A stretch of 64,000 nucleotides of DNA, taken from positions 1,426,001 through 1,490,000 of the forward strand of contig CBDBFZ010000003.1 of the NCBI GenBank assembly GCA_965205225.1. Direction: 5' to 3'. Position 1 is the first letter of the stretch; the number at the start of each line of letters is the position of its first letter. This DNA is from Litorimonas sp965205225 (lineage in GTDB: Bacteria; Pseudomonadota; Alphaproteobacteria; Caulobacterales; Maricaulaceae). This document shows, one piece after another, positions 1 to 8,347 of the stretch. The notes under the pieces were generated by a model. It was not told the DNA's origin. It did not search any database and was given only the letters and a program-made list of their open reading frames with translations. The translations under genes and the position numbers were made by a program.

Positions 1-1
1 T

Positions 2-121
2 GTCGAGCGTTTCTTTGGCTATCTCAAACAGTTCCGGCGTGTGGCTACGCGATATGACAAGCATATCCAAAACTATATGGGCTTCGTCTATATCGCAGCT
101 ATCAAGATCTGGCTCAAATGA
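2..121 (+). CDS. IS5-family transposase, C-terminal end (cut by window start)
   Basis: The first 39 codons visible in the window end in a TGA stop. They include VERFFGYLKQFRR and the segment ATRYDKHIQNYMGFVYIAA, the usual C-terminal signature of IS5-family (IS427-type) DDE transposases, where ERFF carries the last catalytic Glu. The start lies outside the window. A stretch resembling an IS5/IS427 terminal repeat (ctagactcaggacc) follows at about 140-153. The piece ends right beside other IS remnants, so it could belong to a complete element extending left of the window or be a relic. Confidence 0.75.
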   Translation, partial: VERFFGYLKQFRRVATRYDKHIQNYMGFVYIAAIKIWLK

Positions 122-208
122 TTAATTCTTCACTACAACCTAGACTCAGGACCTATTGATTTGTGTTTTTAAGCGAATGGTGATTCAGAGTGTCAAAGGA
201 GTTTTTCC

Positions 209-515
209 ATGTCTTATTTGTTCTGGTTGTCTGAAGCGCAGATGTCGAAGATCGAGCCTTTCTTTCCGCTGGCGCATGGTGCGGCCTCGTGTTGATGATC
301 GGAAGGTAATTTCCGGGATCATCTTTGTTCTGAAAATGGTCTGCCTTGGCGCGATGCACCCTTGTAAGTATGGGCCTCATAAGACCCTTTACAGCCGCTT
401 CCGTCGCTGGATCGAGATGGGCGTTTTCGACAAGATTTTCAGCTATCTGACGGCAGATAATGGCCCACCAGATATACTCATGATCGATGCCCGCCATTAC
501 ATCACACTTTTTTGG
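209..515 (+). pseudogene. IS5-family transposase, N-terminal remnant
   Basis: An ATG at 209 opens MSYLFWLSEAQMSKIEPFF, a typical IS5-family N-terminus, but this frame stops after about 28 codons (GAASC then TGA). The homology continues in another frame with RPRVDDRKVISGIIFVLK, then YGPHKTLYSRFRRWIEMG and FDKIFSYLTAD, so at least one frameshift has occurred. Similarity ends near PDILMIDA at about 490-515. There the sequence runs into unrelated DNA and then into an IS3-type tail. Not functional. A different IS5 element from the one at 22 and 38 kb. Confidence 0.75.
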
Positions 516-530
516 AAGGAGGATGATAAT

Positions 531-614
531 ATAACTAGACCCCACTCATCTCTGGGTCATCTCACCCCGCGTGAATACGCCCAAAATCAAAGCTTGCAAC
601 TCAGAGCCGCATGA
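531..614 (+). pseudogene. IS3-family transposase OrfB, C-terminal remnant
   Basis: The end of the open frame reads TRPHSSLGHLTPREYAQ and then a short tail to the stop at 614. RPHSSLGxLTPxEY is the classic C-terminal motif of IS3-family OrfB (rve integrase fold) transposases. The preceding catalytic domain is absent; the frame fuses instead to the IS5 remnant. The chimera is therefore the scar of one IS inserting into or recombining with another. Confidence 0.8.
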
Positions 615-630
615 GGTCAGAACAATCAAA

Positions 631-673
631 TGACTCTCTATCAGAAAGTGGCAGGAAGTGGGGGCGCAGGTCA
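631..673 (+). repeat. Right end of an IS3-family (IS407-like) element
   Basis: The segment after the OrfB remnant ends in gtgggggcgcaggtca. Its complement begins tgacctgcgcccccac, close to the TGACCTGCCCCC terminal inverted repeat known for the IS407 group of IS3. A closely similar end in opposite orientation is present at 27702. Confidence 0.65.
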
Positions 674-684
674 GCTGCTAACGA

Positions 685-1491
685 CTAGAGAAACGAGTCA
701 AAAGGGGCTTTGGCATCGCTGAAGAAAGCATCATGGCCATGGCGGGCCTCCGCCGTCTCTATCGCGCCGCGCGACAGGTAGGAAAAGGCACTGACTTGCG
801 TGCCGTCCTGATGGTAATCATCGACCAGCGCGGCGCTCATATGTCTGGCGGGTACACAGACCCAATCCACAATGTCTCGCAATTGACCACGCAGAGGTCC
901 GTCAACGAACCAGCCCGATCGTTCGCCTTGAACATAGGATCGCTCTGGTCGCTCAATGTGACCAAGATTGGCCTGGAAAATCGTATGGATAACCCGAATC
1001 GCGGCATTGGGGGGTTGACACCAATGTGACAGGCAGGATGTGGCCATCTCATCAATATCGTGAATCGCATAGAGCACTTCCGGCAACCATGAGACCCAGA
1101 CGGAACGGTCGCAAAGTCGGTGCTCCGCACAGAGCGCGTAAAGCATCTCTTCAAAACCAGCATCCTTCACATCAATCAGGATGCGGCAATCGCTATTATC
1201 ATGATTAGCAATAGCTGTGAATAATTCAGGGGCGCTGGGCATTCGCCCAAAGTCGCCGCCTAAGTTGGGAAGATCGCGAGCTAGCACATCACAAATTTTA
1301 TGGAGTTGTCCTTGCGAATCGCGTGCCGCTTCATCATGGGTGATGATTGGTGTGCAGCACTGCGTCAGCCGAATATCAAACTCAATTTGCTTCACGCCGA
1401 AGTCTAGCGCGGCCATCAACCCATCCATCGTACTCTCATGCGGAGCAAAACCGCGAAAACGATGAGAGATAATTTGGTCAAGACGAGCCAT
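685..1491 (-). CDS. Glycerophosphodiester phosphodiesterase family protein
   Basis: A 268-residue protein of the GDPD TIM-barrel family, which hydrolyses glycerophosphodiesters to glycerol-3-phosphate and an alcohol. The N-terminal signature is visible: HRFRG at 10-14 (catalytic His10 and Arg11), IEFDI with metal ligands Glu37 and Asp39, and the catalytic His-Asp pair THD at 51-53. The usual PENT motif is PHEST here. There is no signal peptide, so a cytoplasmic UgpQ-type enzyme is more likely than a periplasmic GlpQ. Substrate not deducible. It ends 11 nt from the IS3 end, so downstream sequence has been replaced by IS debris. Confidence 0.85.
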   Translation of the reverse strand: MARLDQIISHRFRGFAPHESTMDGLMAALDFGVKQIEFDIRLTQCCTPIITHDEAARDSQGQLHKICDVLARDLPNLGGDFGRMPSAPELFTAIANHDNSDCRILIDVKDAGFEEMLYALCAEHRLCDRSVWVSWLPEVLYAIHDIDEMATSCLSHWCQPPNAAIRVIHTIFQANLGHIERPERSYVQGERSGWFVDGPLRGQLRDIVDWVCVPARHMSAALVDDYHQDGTQVSAFSYLSRGAIETAEARHGHDAFFSDAKAPFDSFL

Positions 1492-1526
1492 TCGGTTCGC
1501 CTAAACGATCACAGGGGGAAGGGGAA

Positions 1527-1602
1527 TGGTGCCCGAACCTGGATTTGAACCAGGGACACACGGATTTTCAATCCGTTGCTCTACCAACTGAGCTATTCGA
1601 GC
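1527..1602 (-). tRNA. tRNA-Phe (GAA)
   Basis: Read on the minus strand, a complete 76-nt cloverleaf: acceptor stem gctcgaa pairing with ttcgggc, U8-A9, D-stem gctc/gagc, and anticodon stem acgga/tccgt with loop TTGAAAA giving anticodon GAA. The T-arm contains ggttcaaatcc. The discriminator is A and CCA is encoded. It lies between the glycerophosphodiesterase gene and feoA. No integrase or repeated tRNA 3' end was seen nearby. Confidence 0.97.
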
Positions 1603-1729
1603 CCGTTTCCGAGGCGCGTCTATAGGGCCGCACCGCGGATGTGTCCACTGGGTATGCGAAGAGAAAACGCACTTTGGCAATTGATCAATCGCCGGTCAAA
1701 TGTTTCAGATCTAAGGTATTTAACTCGAA

Positions 1730-1745
1730 TGTGATGCACGTCACG
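1730..1745. promoter_or_regulatory. CRP/FNR-type operator candidate upstream of feoA
   Basis: The palindrome tgtgatgcacgtcacg matches the CRP-family layout TGTGA-N6-TCACA with one mismatch. It sits about 55 nt upstream of the feoA start, in the 200-nt gap after tRNA-Phe. Many alphaproteobacterial feo operons respond to oxygen through FNR/CRP-family regulators. Assignment to a particular regulator is inference. Confidence 0.4.
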
Positions 1746-1770
1746 ATTGGCGTGAGTTTTTTCTTTGCAG

Positions 1771-1790
1771 TTGCGACTAATTCTCACTAT
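1771..1790. promoter_or_regulatory. Fur-box-like operator upstream of feoA
   Basis: The sequence ttgcgactaattctcactat reads on the other strand as atagtgagaattagtcgcaa, which resembles the bacterial Fur palindrome (TGAGAATTATTCTCA-like; alphaproteobacterial variants have TGCGAAT half-sites). It lies 10 nt before the feoA start, where a bound repressor would block transcription or initiation. Confidence 0.45.
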
Positions 1791-1799
1791 GATGTCTGC

Positions 1800-2051
1800 A
1801 TGTCACAAATGCCGACACGTCTAACCGACCTTGCCCAATCAACTTCGACCCGAATTCTGGGTTTCTCATCGGTTGATGAAAAGCTGGAAATCAGGTTACG
1901 GGATATTGGTTTTGCGGAAGGGGATAGGGTTGAGCCGCTCCACTTCGGTCTTTTCGGCCGCAATCCGATGAGTGTTAGATTGAACGGCGCCATTATCGCC
2001 CTTCGCCGTGAGGACGCGCAAGCGATTCTCGTGGAACCTGCAACCGCCTAG
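1800..2051 (+). CDS. feoA: Ferrous iron transport protein A (FeoA)
   Basis: An 83-residue SH3-like FeoA, the small cytoplasmic partner of FeoB in Fe(II) uptake. The conserved core runs from ILGFSS through LRDIGFAEGDRVEPL to NGAIIALRREDAQAI. The open frame extends 53 codons upstream to 1641 but that part is not FeoA-like and would cover the operator sites. ATG at 1800 or 1809 is the sensible start, and neither has a strong Shine-Dalgarno. It is 9 nt ahead of feoB, so the two are an operon. It ends in TAG, showing amber is a normal stop here. Confidence 0.93.
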   Translation: MSQMPTRLTDLAQSTSTRILGFSSVDEKLEIRLRDIGFAEGDRVEPLHFGLFGRNPMSVRLNGAIIALRREDAQAILVEPATA

Positions 2052-2060
2052 ACGCCCATC

Positions 2061-3917
2061 ATGAATCAGGTTGAAACCCAAACGCGGCCTGTCCGCCTCG
2101 CGCTGCTTGGTGCCACCAATTGCGGAAAGACTTCGCTTTTCAACGCTCTGACGGGTGGCCGTGCCAAGGTTGCCAACTATCCCGGTGTCACGGTGGAGTA
2201 CCGTAAAGGCCTATTCGACCTGACGGACGACCGCACGGTTGAATTGCTCGACCTCCCAGGGGTCTATGGCGATACAGGCAAATCGATGGATGAGCGCGTT
2301 GCCATTGATGCGGTCAATGGCCGGCTCAATGATGAGCGTGCGCCTGATGCCATTATGTTCGTTCTAGACGCCGCTCATATTGAAACCCATCTGCACAATG
2401 TGCTTCAGGCCAAGAATTACGGTCTGCCTATCGTGCTCGTCCTCAACATGATGGATATGGCCGCTCGGGACGGACTGAATATCTATATACCGGCGCTCGA
2501 GCTGGAACTGGGTATTCCGGTTGTCAATTGTGTTGCGGTCAGAGCATCAGGCCGCGCGTATCTTCTCGATTTCCTAACGGACTGGTCTGGCGATGTAGCC
2601 CATGGCAGCGCACCCGTTCCGTCCAGAGAACCCGGCGCAATCCGCGATATTCAACAGCGTGCGCGATCTGCGTCCCGGCTCGCCATCTCCCGAATTCCAC
2701 AGACTGAAACGATCACAAATCGGATCGACAAGATCGTTCTGCATCCGGTCCTAGGCCTACTGATTCTGCTCGCCATTCTCTTCGTCATGTTCCAAGCCGT
2801 CTATACATGGGCGGGTCCGGCCATGGATATAATTGGGGGTAGTATTGGTCTGCTGCAAACGACTGCTGCGGCTGTCGTGCCCGAAGGTTTGCTGCAATCT
2901 CTTATCGTCGACGGCGCGATTGCAGGCGTGGGCGCCGTACTCGTTTTCCTGCCGCAGATCATCATTCTTTTCGCCTTTATCCTTCTTCTTGAGGCATCCG
3001 GGTACATGGCGCGCGCGGCATTTCTCGTGGACACGATCATGGCCAAAGTCGGCTTGAATGGCCGGGCTTTCATTCCGCTGCTCTCCGCCTTTGCCTGCGC
3101 GATCCCCGGGATCATGGCAGCACGGACCATTGAACAGGAACGGGATCGGTTGACCACAATCTTGATTGCGCCGCTCATGACCTGTGCAGCGCGTTGGCCA
3201 GTCTACTTCATGATCATCGCGGCCTTCATTCCACAAGGTCGCGTGGGTTCATTTTCACGACAAGGTCTTGTCGCTTTCGGTTTGATCCTGGTCGGCATTC
3301 TCTTCGCCTTTATCATGGCCTTCATTTTCAAGCGAACCCTGTCCCGCGGGGAGGGCGACGGTCTGCTAATCGAACTACCCAGCTATAAGGTCCCCGTTTT
3401 CCGTGACTATCTTCTGGGTATATGGGACCGGGCGATGATCTTCGTGAACCGGGCCGGGCGGATCATCCTACCGGCTTCCGTTATCATCTGGGTGTTGACG
3501 ACGTTTCCGCGAAATGCCGGGACTATTGGAGATAGCTATGCCGGGATGATCGGAAATATCCTCCTTCCGATCCTGAAACCGATCGGGTTCAATCTTGAAA
3601 TGTCCATTGCCCTGATACCGGCTATGGCCGCTCGTGAGGTCGCGGTCTCCAGCCTCGCGACGATCTATTCGGTGCAGGGCGATGCGGTCGAAGGACAGAT
3701 GTCTGCCGTCATTGCAAGCCAGTGGTCGATGGCCACCGGATTGGCTTTCCTAGCCTGGTTCGTTTTTGCGCCGCAATGCCTGTCCACTTTTGCGATTATC
3801 CGCAAGGAAACCCATAGCTGGAAATGGCCGCTGTTTGCTTTCGGCTATCTGTTCGTTCTGGCATATGCCGCCGCCGCCGCGACCTACTACACGGCTGTCG
3901 CCTTCGGTTTGGGTTAA
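2061..3917 (+). CDS. feoB: Ferrous iron transporter FeoB
   Basis: A 618-residue Fe(II) permease of the inner membrane. The N-terminal G domain has G1 GATNCGKTS (17-25), G3 DLPG (64-67) and G4 NMMD (129-132). The C-terminal two thirds carry the hydrophobic gate regions, beginning around HPVLGLLILLAILFVMF and including LEASGYMARAAFLVD and AFACAIPGIMAAR. At 618 residues it is a short FeoB, lacking the extra C-terminal segment of the longer enterobacterial protein. It follows feoA by 9 nt; no feoC is seen. Probably iron- and oxygen-controlled through the sites upstream of feoA. Confidence 0.96.
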   Translation: MNQVETQTRPVRLALLGATNCGKTSLFNALTGGRAKVANYPGVTVEYRKGLFDLTDDRTVELLDLPGVYGDTGKSMDERVAIDAVNGRLNDERAPDAIMFVLDAAHIETHLHNVLQAKNYGLPIVLVLNMMDMAARDGLNIYIPALELELGIPVVNCVAVRASGRAYLLDFLTDWSGDVAHGSAPVPSREPGAIRDIQQRARSASRLAISRIPQTETITNRIDKIVLHPVLGLLILLAILFVMFQAVYTWAGPAMDIIGGSIGLLQTTAAAVVPEGLLQSLIVDGAIAGVGAVLVFLPQIIILFAFILLLEASGYMARAAFLVDTIMAKVGLNGRAFIPLLSAFACAIPGIMAARTIEQERDRLTTILIAPLMTCAARWPVYFMIIAAFIPQGRVGSFSRQGLVAFGLILVGILFAFIMAFIFKRTLSRGEGDGLLIELPSYKVPVFRDYLLGIWDRAMIFVNRAGRIILPASVIIWVLTTFPRNAGTIGDSYAGMIGNILLPILKPIGFNLEMSIALIPAMAAREVAVSSLATIYSVQGDAVEGQMSAVIASQWSMATGLAFLAWFVFAPQCLSTFAIIRKETHSWKWPLFAFGYLFVLAYAAAAATYYTAVAFGLG

Positions 3918-4024
3918 TCCGACAGAGGTTCGTCCACAATCGAAGGCGATTCCGACTATAGGAGAGCCTGATAAGCGGCGGAGTCCGGGTTAACCTCTTT
4001 GTAAAATCATGGCAGGAGGCGGCT

Positions 4025-6019
4025 ATGATTGACCTTTCAAGAAGCCAGCTCGAACATCGTGATATGGCGAATGCGATTGCCGCCCTCTCAATGGATGCGG
4101 TCCAGCGTGCCAATTCCGGTCATCCGGGCATGCCGATGGGCATGGCTGATGCCGCAACCGTTCTGTTTTCCAAATTCTTGAAGTTCGATCCGTCTGACCC
4201 GAACTGGGCAGACCGGGATAGGTTTATCCTGTCCGCCGGGCATGGCTCCATGCTGATCTACAGCCTGCTGCATCTGACTGGCTACAAAGCCATGACGATG
4301 GATCAGATCAAGAATTTCCGGCAGTTAGGGTCAATTACGGCAGGTCATCCGGAATATGGCCATGTGCCCGGTGTTGAAACCACAACCGGACCGCTTGGAC
4401 AGGGAATTGCCAACGCCGTTGGTTTTGCAATTGCTGAGCGTCATCTGAACGCGCGCTATGGTGACGAGCTTGTCGATCACCACACCTATGTCATTGCAGG
4501 GGATGGCTGCCTGATGGAGGGTATCAGCCAGGAAGCGATCAGCCTTGCCGGGCATCTGGCACTCAACCGCCTGATTGTGCTCTGGGACAATAATGATATC
4601 ACGATTGATGGTCCCGTCTCTCTGTCGGATTCGACGTCTCAGAAGAAACGGTTCGAAGCGTCAGGCTGGAAGGTCATCGACATTGATGGGCACAATTCAC
4701 AACAGATTTCCAGTGCATTGCGACGAGCCCAAAAATCCGATAAGCCGACCATGATTGCTTGCAAGACAATAATCGGGAAGGGCGCACCGACGCGTGCGGG
4801 GACTTCCAAGGCCCATGGCGCACCGCTTGGTGATGAGGAAATTACCGGAACGCGAACCGAGCGCGGTTGGGATCATGGACCGTTTGAAATTCCGGACTCT
4901 GTTTACAAGCTCTGGAAACGCCCGGGACTAAAAGGCCTTAAAGCGCATCGTGAATGGACGGATCGTCTCAACGCATCTAATCATCAGGCCGATTTCGAAC
5001 GCGCCATGTCGGGCAGTTTGAATGAGGGTTGGCTTGAGACGTTCCAGGTCTACAAAAATGACGTGGCGGCTGATAAGCCGTCCATGCCGACGCGGGCAGC
5101 ATCAGTTAAAGCCCTTGTGCCACTGACTGAAGCGCTGAGCGATATGATTTCGGGCTCGGCAGATCTGGAAGGATCAAACAAGACCAAAACGCCCGCGACG
5201 TCTGACGAAATCCAAGCAGGCCATTATGGCGGACGTTACCTGAATTACGGCATTCGTGAACATGGCATGGCCGCCGCGATGAACGGTATGTCTCTGCATG
5301 GCGGTATCCTGCCCTATTCGGGGTTGTTCATGGTTTTCATGGATTATTGCCGTCCATCCGTTCGTTTGGCCGCGCTGATGGAAAAGCGGGTGATCTATGT
5401 CGCAACGCATGATTCCATCGGTGTGGGTGAGGATGGTCCAACGCACCAGCCAGTCGAACATCTGGCCAGCTTGCGCGCGATCCCCAATGTCTACACCTAC
5501 CGTCCGGCCGATGCGCTGGAGACCGCAGAATGCTGGGAGTTGGCTGTGCAACGCATGAGTGGACCAAGCGTCATGGTCCTAACCCGTCAAGGTGTTCCTG
5601 CGGTTCGTAACGATGCCTCGAAGAATTGGTGCGAACGTGGCGGTTATGTGTTGCGCGCAGGACATGGGGCAGACGATATCGTTCTGGTTGCGTCCGGTTC
5701 GGAAGTGCATCTGACGGTCCAGGCCGCTGAGCGGTTAGCCGGAGAGGATGTATCTGCGCGTGTCGTATGCGTCCCTTGCCTCGATCTATTCATGGATCAG
5801 GACGAAGACTATATCCGATCCGTACTGGGGCAGGATCTACCCAAAGTTGCCGTCGAAGCGGGGGTTCGTCAGGGCTGGGATGCGCTGATCGGACGCAGCG
5901 GCGCGTTTGTCGGTATGGATGGCTTTGGCGCGTCCGCACCCGGTGCCGATCTTTTCGAGCATTTCAGCATTACGGCAGACGCTGTCGTGAGTGCCGCAAA
6001 AGGTTTGCTCGATCGATGA
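4025..6019 (+). CDS. tkt: Transketolase
   Basis: A 664-residue thiamine-diphosphate enzyme that moves two-carbon ketol units between sugar phosphates in the pentose phosphate pathway; usual length. Visible are SGHPGMPMG (31-39), the ThDP/Mg motif GDG (159-161) with the following WDNND, and GEDGPTHQPVEHLASLRAIPN typical of the family. A good Shine-Dalgarno, aggagg, lies 5-10 nt before the ATG. The stop overlaps the next gene as ATGA, so the DUF442 protein is translationally coupled. The 107-nt gap after feoB suggests its own promoter. Confidence 0.96.
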   Translation: MIDLSRSQLEHRDMANAIAALSMDAVQRANSGHPGMPMGMADAATVLFSKFLKFDPSDPNWADRDRFILSAGHGSMLIYSLLHLTGYKAMTMDQIKNFRQLGSITAGHPEYGHVPGVETTTGPLGQGIANAVGFAIAERHLNARYGDELVDHHTYVIAGDGCLMEGISQEAISLAGHLALNRLIVLWDNNDITIDGPVSLSDSTSQKKRFEASGWKVIDIDGHNSQQISSALRRAQKSDKPTMIACKTIIGKGAPTRAGTSKAHGAPLGDEEITGTRTERGWDHGPFEIPDSVYKLWKRPGLKGLKAHREWTDRLNASNHQADFERAMSGSLNEGWLETFQVYKNDVAADKPSMPTRAASVKALVPLTEALSDMISGSADLEGSNKTKTPATSDEIQAGHYGGRYLNYGIREHGMAAAMNGMSLHGGILPYSGLFMVFMDYCRPSVRLAALMEKRVIYVATHDSIGVGEDGPTHQPVEHLASLRAIPNVYTYRPADALETAECWELAVQRMSGPSVMVLTRQGVPAVRNDASKNWCERGGYVLRAGHGADDIVLVASGSEVHLTVQAAERLAGEDVSARVVCVPCLDLFMDQDEDYIRSVLGQDLPKVAVEAGVRQGWDALIGRSGAFVGMDGFGASAPGADLFEHFSITADAVVSAAKGLLDR

Positions 6020-6429
6020 AGAAACTGCCGGGAAATGTGTTTGTTATGGGGCAGTTGGTGCCGGCTCAGTTACAGACTTTGGTAGAACAAAGCGTCATGA
6101 GCTTCATCAATAATCGGTCCGACATGGAAGCGCCGCTACAGCCCCTGTCCGAAGAAATGGAACAAGCCTCTAAGGCCGTATCGCGCGACTATTTCTACAT
6201 CCCGATGAGCGGCGGTTTGACGCCCGGACTGATCGAAGCGTCGATGACAGCCTATGAGTCTGCGCCTAGTCCAATCGTTACCTTCTGTGCCTCTGGCATG
6301 CATTCTGGGCTTTCGCACATACCAATTGGAATCGACGCTGTTATGCAGGCCATCAGCGATGCCGGTTATCAACTTGAGCAACTCCGCAATCCTCTGATGG
6401 CGTTTGCGGCAAGAGACCGGACCTGCTGA
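6016..6429 (+). CDS. DUF442/TIGR01244-type phosphatase-like protein
   Basis: A 137-residue single-domain protein starting at the ATGA overlap with tkt. It resembles the DUF442 family (phosphatase-like fold, often next to sulfur-oxidation and SulP genes, and the N-terminal half of Blh-type proteins): VFVMGQLVPAQL, INNRSDMEAPLQP, YIPMSGGLTP and a Cys loop CASGMHS (91-97). The family norm for this loop is CxSGxRS, so the Arg is replaced by His96 and activity may be altered. It lies directly ahead of a SulP permease, the context in which relatives occur. The same frame is open upstream inside tkt, but that is not coding. Confidence 0.75.
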   Translation: MKKLPGNVFVMGQLVPAQLQTLVEQSVMSFINNRSDMEAPLQPLSEEMEQASKAVSRDYFYIPMSGGLTPGLIEASMTAYESAPSPIVTFCASGMHSGLSHIPIGIDAVMQAISDAGYQLEQLRNPLMAFAARDRTC

Positions 6430-6463
6430 ATATCGGCACATTCGATTCTTTTGGGGTACTCCC

Positions 6464-8212
6464 ATGAGCGGCCTGATCGGGTCTGCCGTAAAGGCTCAGT
6501 GGGGTTGGCTGACTGAGTATAACAAAACGCTGTTCTCCAATGATCTAGTCGCCGCCATCGTGGTGACCATTCTTCTGGTCCCACAATCGCTCGCCTATGC
6601 ATTACTGGCAGGCCTGCCGCCGCAAGTGGGGATTTACGCGTCGATCACGCCGCTGCTCGCCTATGCGGTGCTCGGTAGTTCGCGTCAGCTCAATGTCGGC
6701 CCGACGGCTGTGATCTCCCTGATGACCGCCAGCACGATCGCAGACCTTCCGGAGGAGCTTCGTATCGCCGGGGCAGCGGCACTGGCGCTTATGGTCGGGT
6801 TGATGCTGGTCGGCGCCGGACTGATGAAAGCCGGATTCCTAATGAATTTCGTCTCGCGCCCGGTCGTCTCAGCCTATATTACAGGCGCAGCACTTCTTAT
6901 TATTATCAGTCAATTACGTCATATAATTGGCGTGGATGGCGGGGGTCGCACTGCGTTTTCAATGTTCAGCAATCTTAGCCGCCAGATCAGCGAGACAAGT
7001 CTGATCACGATTGGCGTCGGGGCGGTGGCCTTGATTAGTTTCTATCTGGCGCGAAAGAGCATTGCCTACCGCTTGGTCAAGGCTGGTGTGTCCAGTCGGC
7101 GGGCAAAGATGTTTTCCCGCATGGCACCCATTGTCATCATTGGCCTCTTCATCACAACAAGCTGGGTTATGGGTCTGGATCAGAAAGGGCTGCCTGTCGT
7201 CGGCAAAGTCCAGGGAGGGCTACCGCCGTTTCGGATTCCCTACGTCAAAACATCCCTGATTCAGTTATTGCTGATCCCAGCTGCCGTCATTGCCATTGTG
7301 GCCTTTGTTGATAGTACATCGACCGCTCAGGAACTGGCTGCACGTCGCCGAAGGTCGATCAACTCCAATCGCGAACTCTTTGGTCTTGGCGCGGCCAATA
7401 TCACAGCTGGATTGTCGGCCGGCTATGCCGTGAACGGATCCATGTCACGTTCGGCGGTCAATGCCGTGGCCGGAGGCGAAACCCCTCTGTCAAGTATTAT
7501 CGTCGCGATTCTGATGGCGCTGACGGCGATGTTTCTGACCCCGCTCCTGACGCCGCTGCCGCTATCCGTTCTGGCCGCGTTGATCATCATAGCCTGCCTT
7601 TCCTTGCTCGATTTCCGGTCAATATGGCGCACTTGGGTCTATTCACGCTTGGACGGGCTGACCGCAGTTGCGACATTTCTGACCGTTCTGGCACTCGGTG
7701 TTCAATATGGTGTTCTGGTTGGTGTGGTACTGGCAATGGCTTTGCATATTCGCACAACCGTCAATCCGCATATGCCGCTGGTCGGACGCTTTCCTGGTAC
7801 AGAACATTACCGCGATGCCAACCGCTTTGTTGTGGAGACGAATGACCAAGTCAAAACACTCCGGATCGACGAAAGCCTCTATTATGCCAATGCTCGGACC
7901 CTGGAGGACCGAGTTGCGCAGATCGTCGCCGAGAATCCGGCGTTGACGGATCTGATCATGATGTGCACGGCGGTAAACCGGATTGATGCCTCGGCGCTCA
8001 GTTCGCTTGAAACCATCAATAATCGCCTCAAAGCCTCTGATATCAAACTTCATTTTTCCGATATGCAGAGCCGGGTGCGAGAACGTCTGTTCCGCTCGTC
8101 CTTCCTGGATCGACTGACAGGTCAAATATTCCTATCCCAGCATGAGGCCATGGAAAGCCTGCGTCCCGAGCCTGACTGGTCATTCCTAGATGATCATATC
8201 GACATTCACTGA
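6464..8212 (+). CDS. SulP-family anion permease with STAS domain
   Basis: A 582-residue SLC26/SulP inner-membrane transporter (sulfate, bicarbonate or another anion; substrate not deducible). The N-terminal signature VPQSLAYALLAGLPPQVGIYAS is followed by about a dozen hydrophobic segments. The last 130 residues form a STAS domain (IDESLYYANARTLEDRV to DRIDASALSSLETI-like core). ATG at 6464 is chosen because the upstream in-frame ATG at 6404 lies inside the DUF442 gene. It is 34 nt downstream of that gene and probably co-transcribed with tkt. Confidence 0.92.
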   Translation: MSGLIGSAVKAQWGWLTEYNKTLFSNDLVAAIVVTILLVPQSLAYALLAGLPPQVGIYASITPLLAYAVLGSSRQLNVGPTAVISLMTASTIADLPEELRIAGAAALALMVGLMLVGAGLMKAGFLMNFVSRPVVSAYITGAALLIIISQLRHIIGVDGGGRTAFSMFSNLSRQISETSLITIGVGAVALISFYLARKSIAYRLVKAGVSSRRAKMFSRMAPIVIIGLFITTSWVMGLDQKGLPVVGKVQGGLPPFRIPYVKTSLIQLLLIPAAVIAIVAFVDSTSTAQELAARRRRSINSNRELFGLGAANITAGLSAGYAVNGSMSRSAVNAVAGGETPLSSIIVAILMALTAMFLTPLLTPLPLSVLAALIIIACLSLLDFRSIWRTWVYSRLDGLTAVATFLTVLALGVQYGVLVGVVLAMALHIRTTVNPHMPLVGRFPGTEHYRDANRFVVETNDQVKTLRIDESLYYANARTLEDRVAQIVAENPALTDLIMMCTAVNRIDASALSSLETINNRLKASDIKLHFSDMQSRVRERLFRSSFLDRLTGQIFLSQHEAMESLRPEPDWSFLDDHIDIH

Positions 8213-8347
8213 GCCGACAGGTGCATCTGTGAAGGCTTGCGCCAGTTTGACGCCAGGGCTAAACAGATAGCTAACTAAAGACCCCAGGACGTTCGGCGGC
8301 GCGCAATTTTTGACGCGACCCTGCGATCGACAAGAAAAGAGACGGCC

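Noticed and set aside
1527..1602. tRNA-Phe as an integration site for an island
   Set aside because: No integrase and no duplicated tRNA 3' end nearby; neighbours on both sides look chromosomal.
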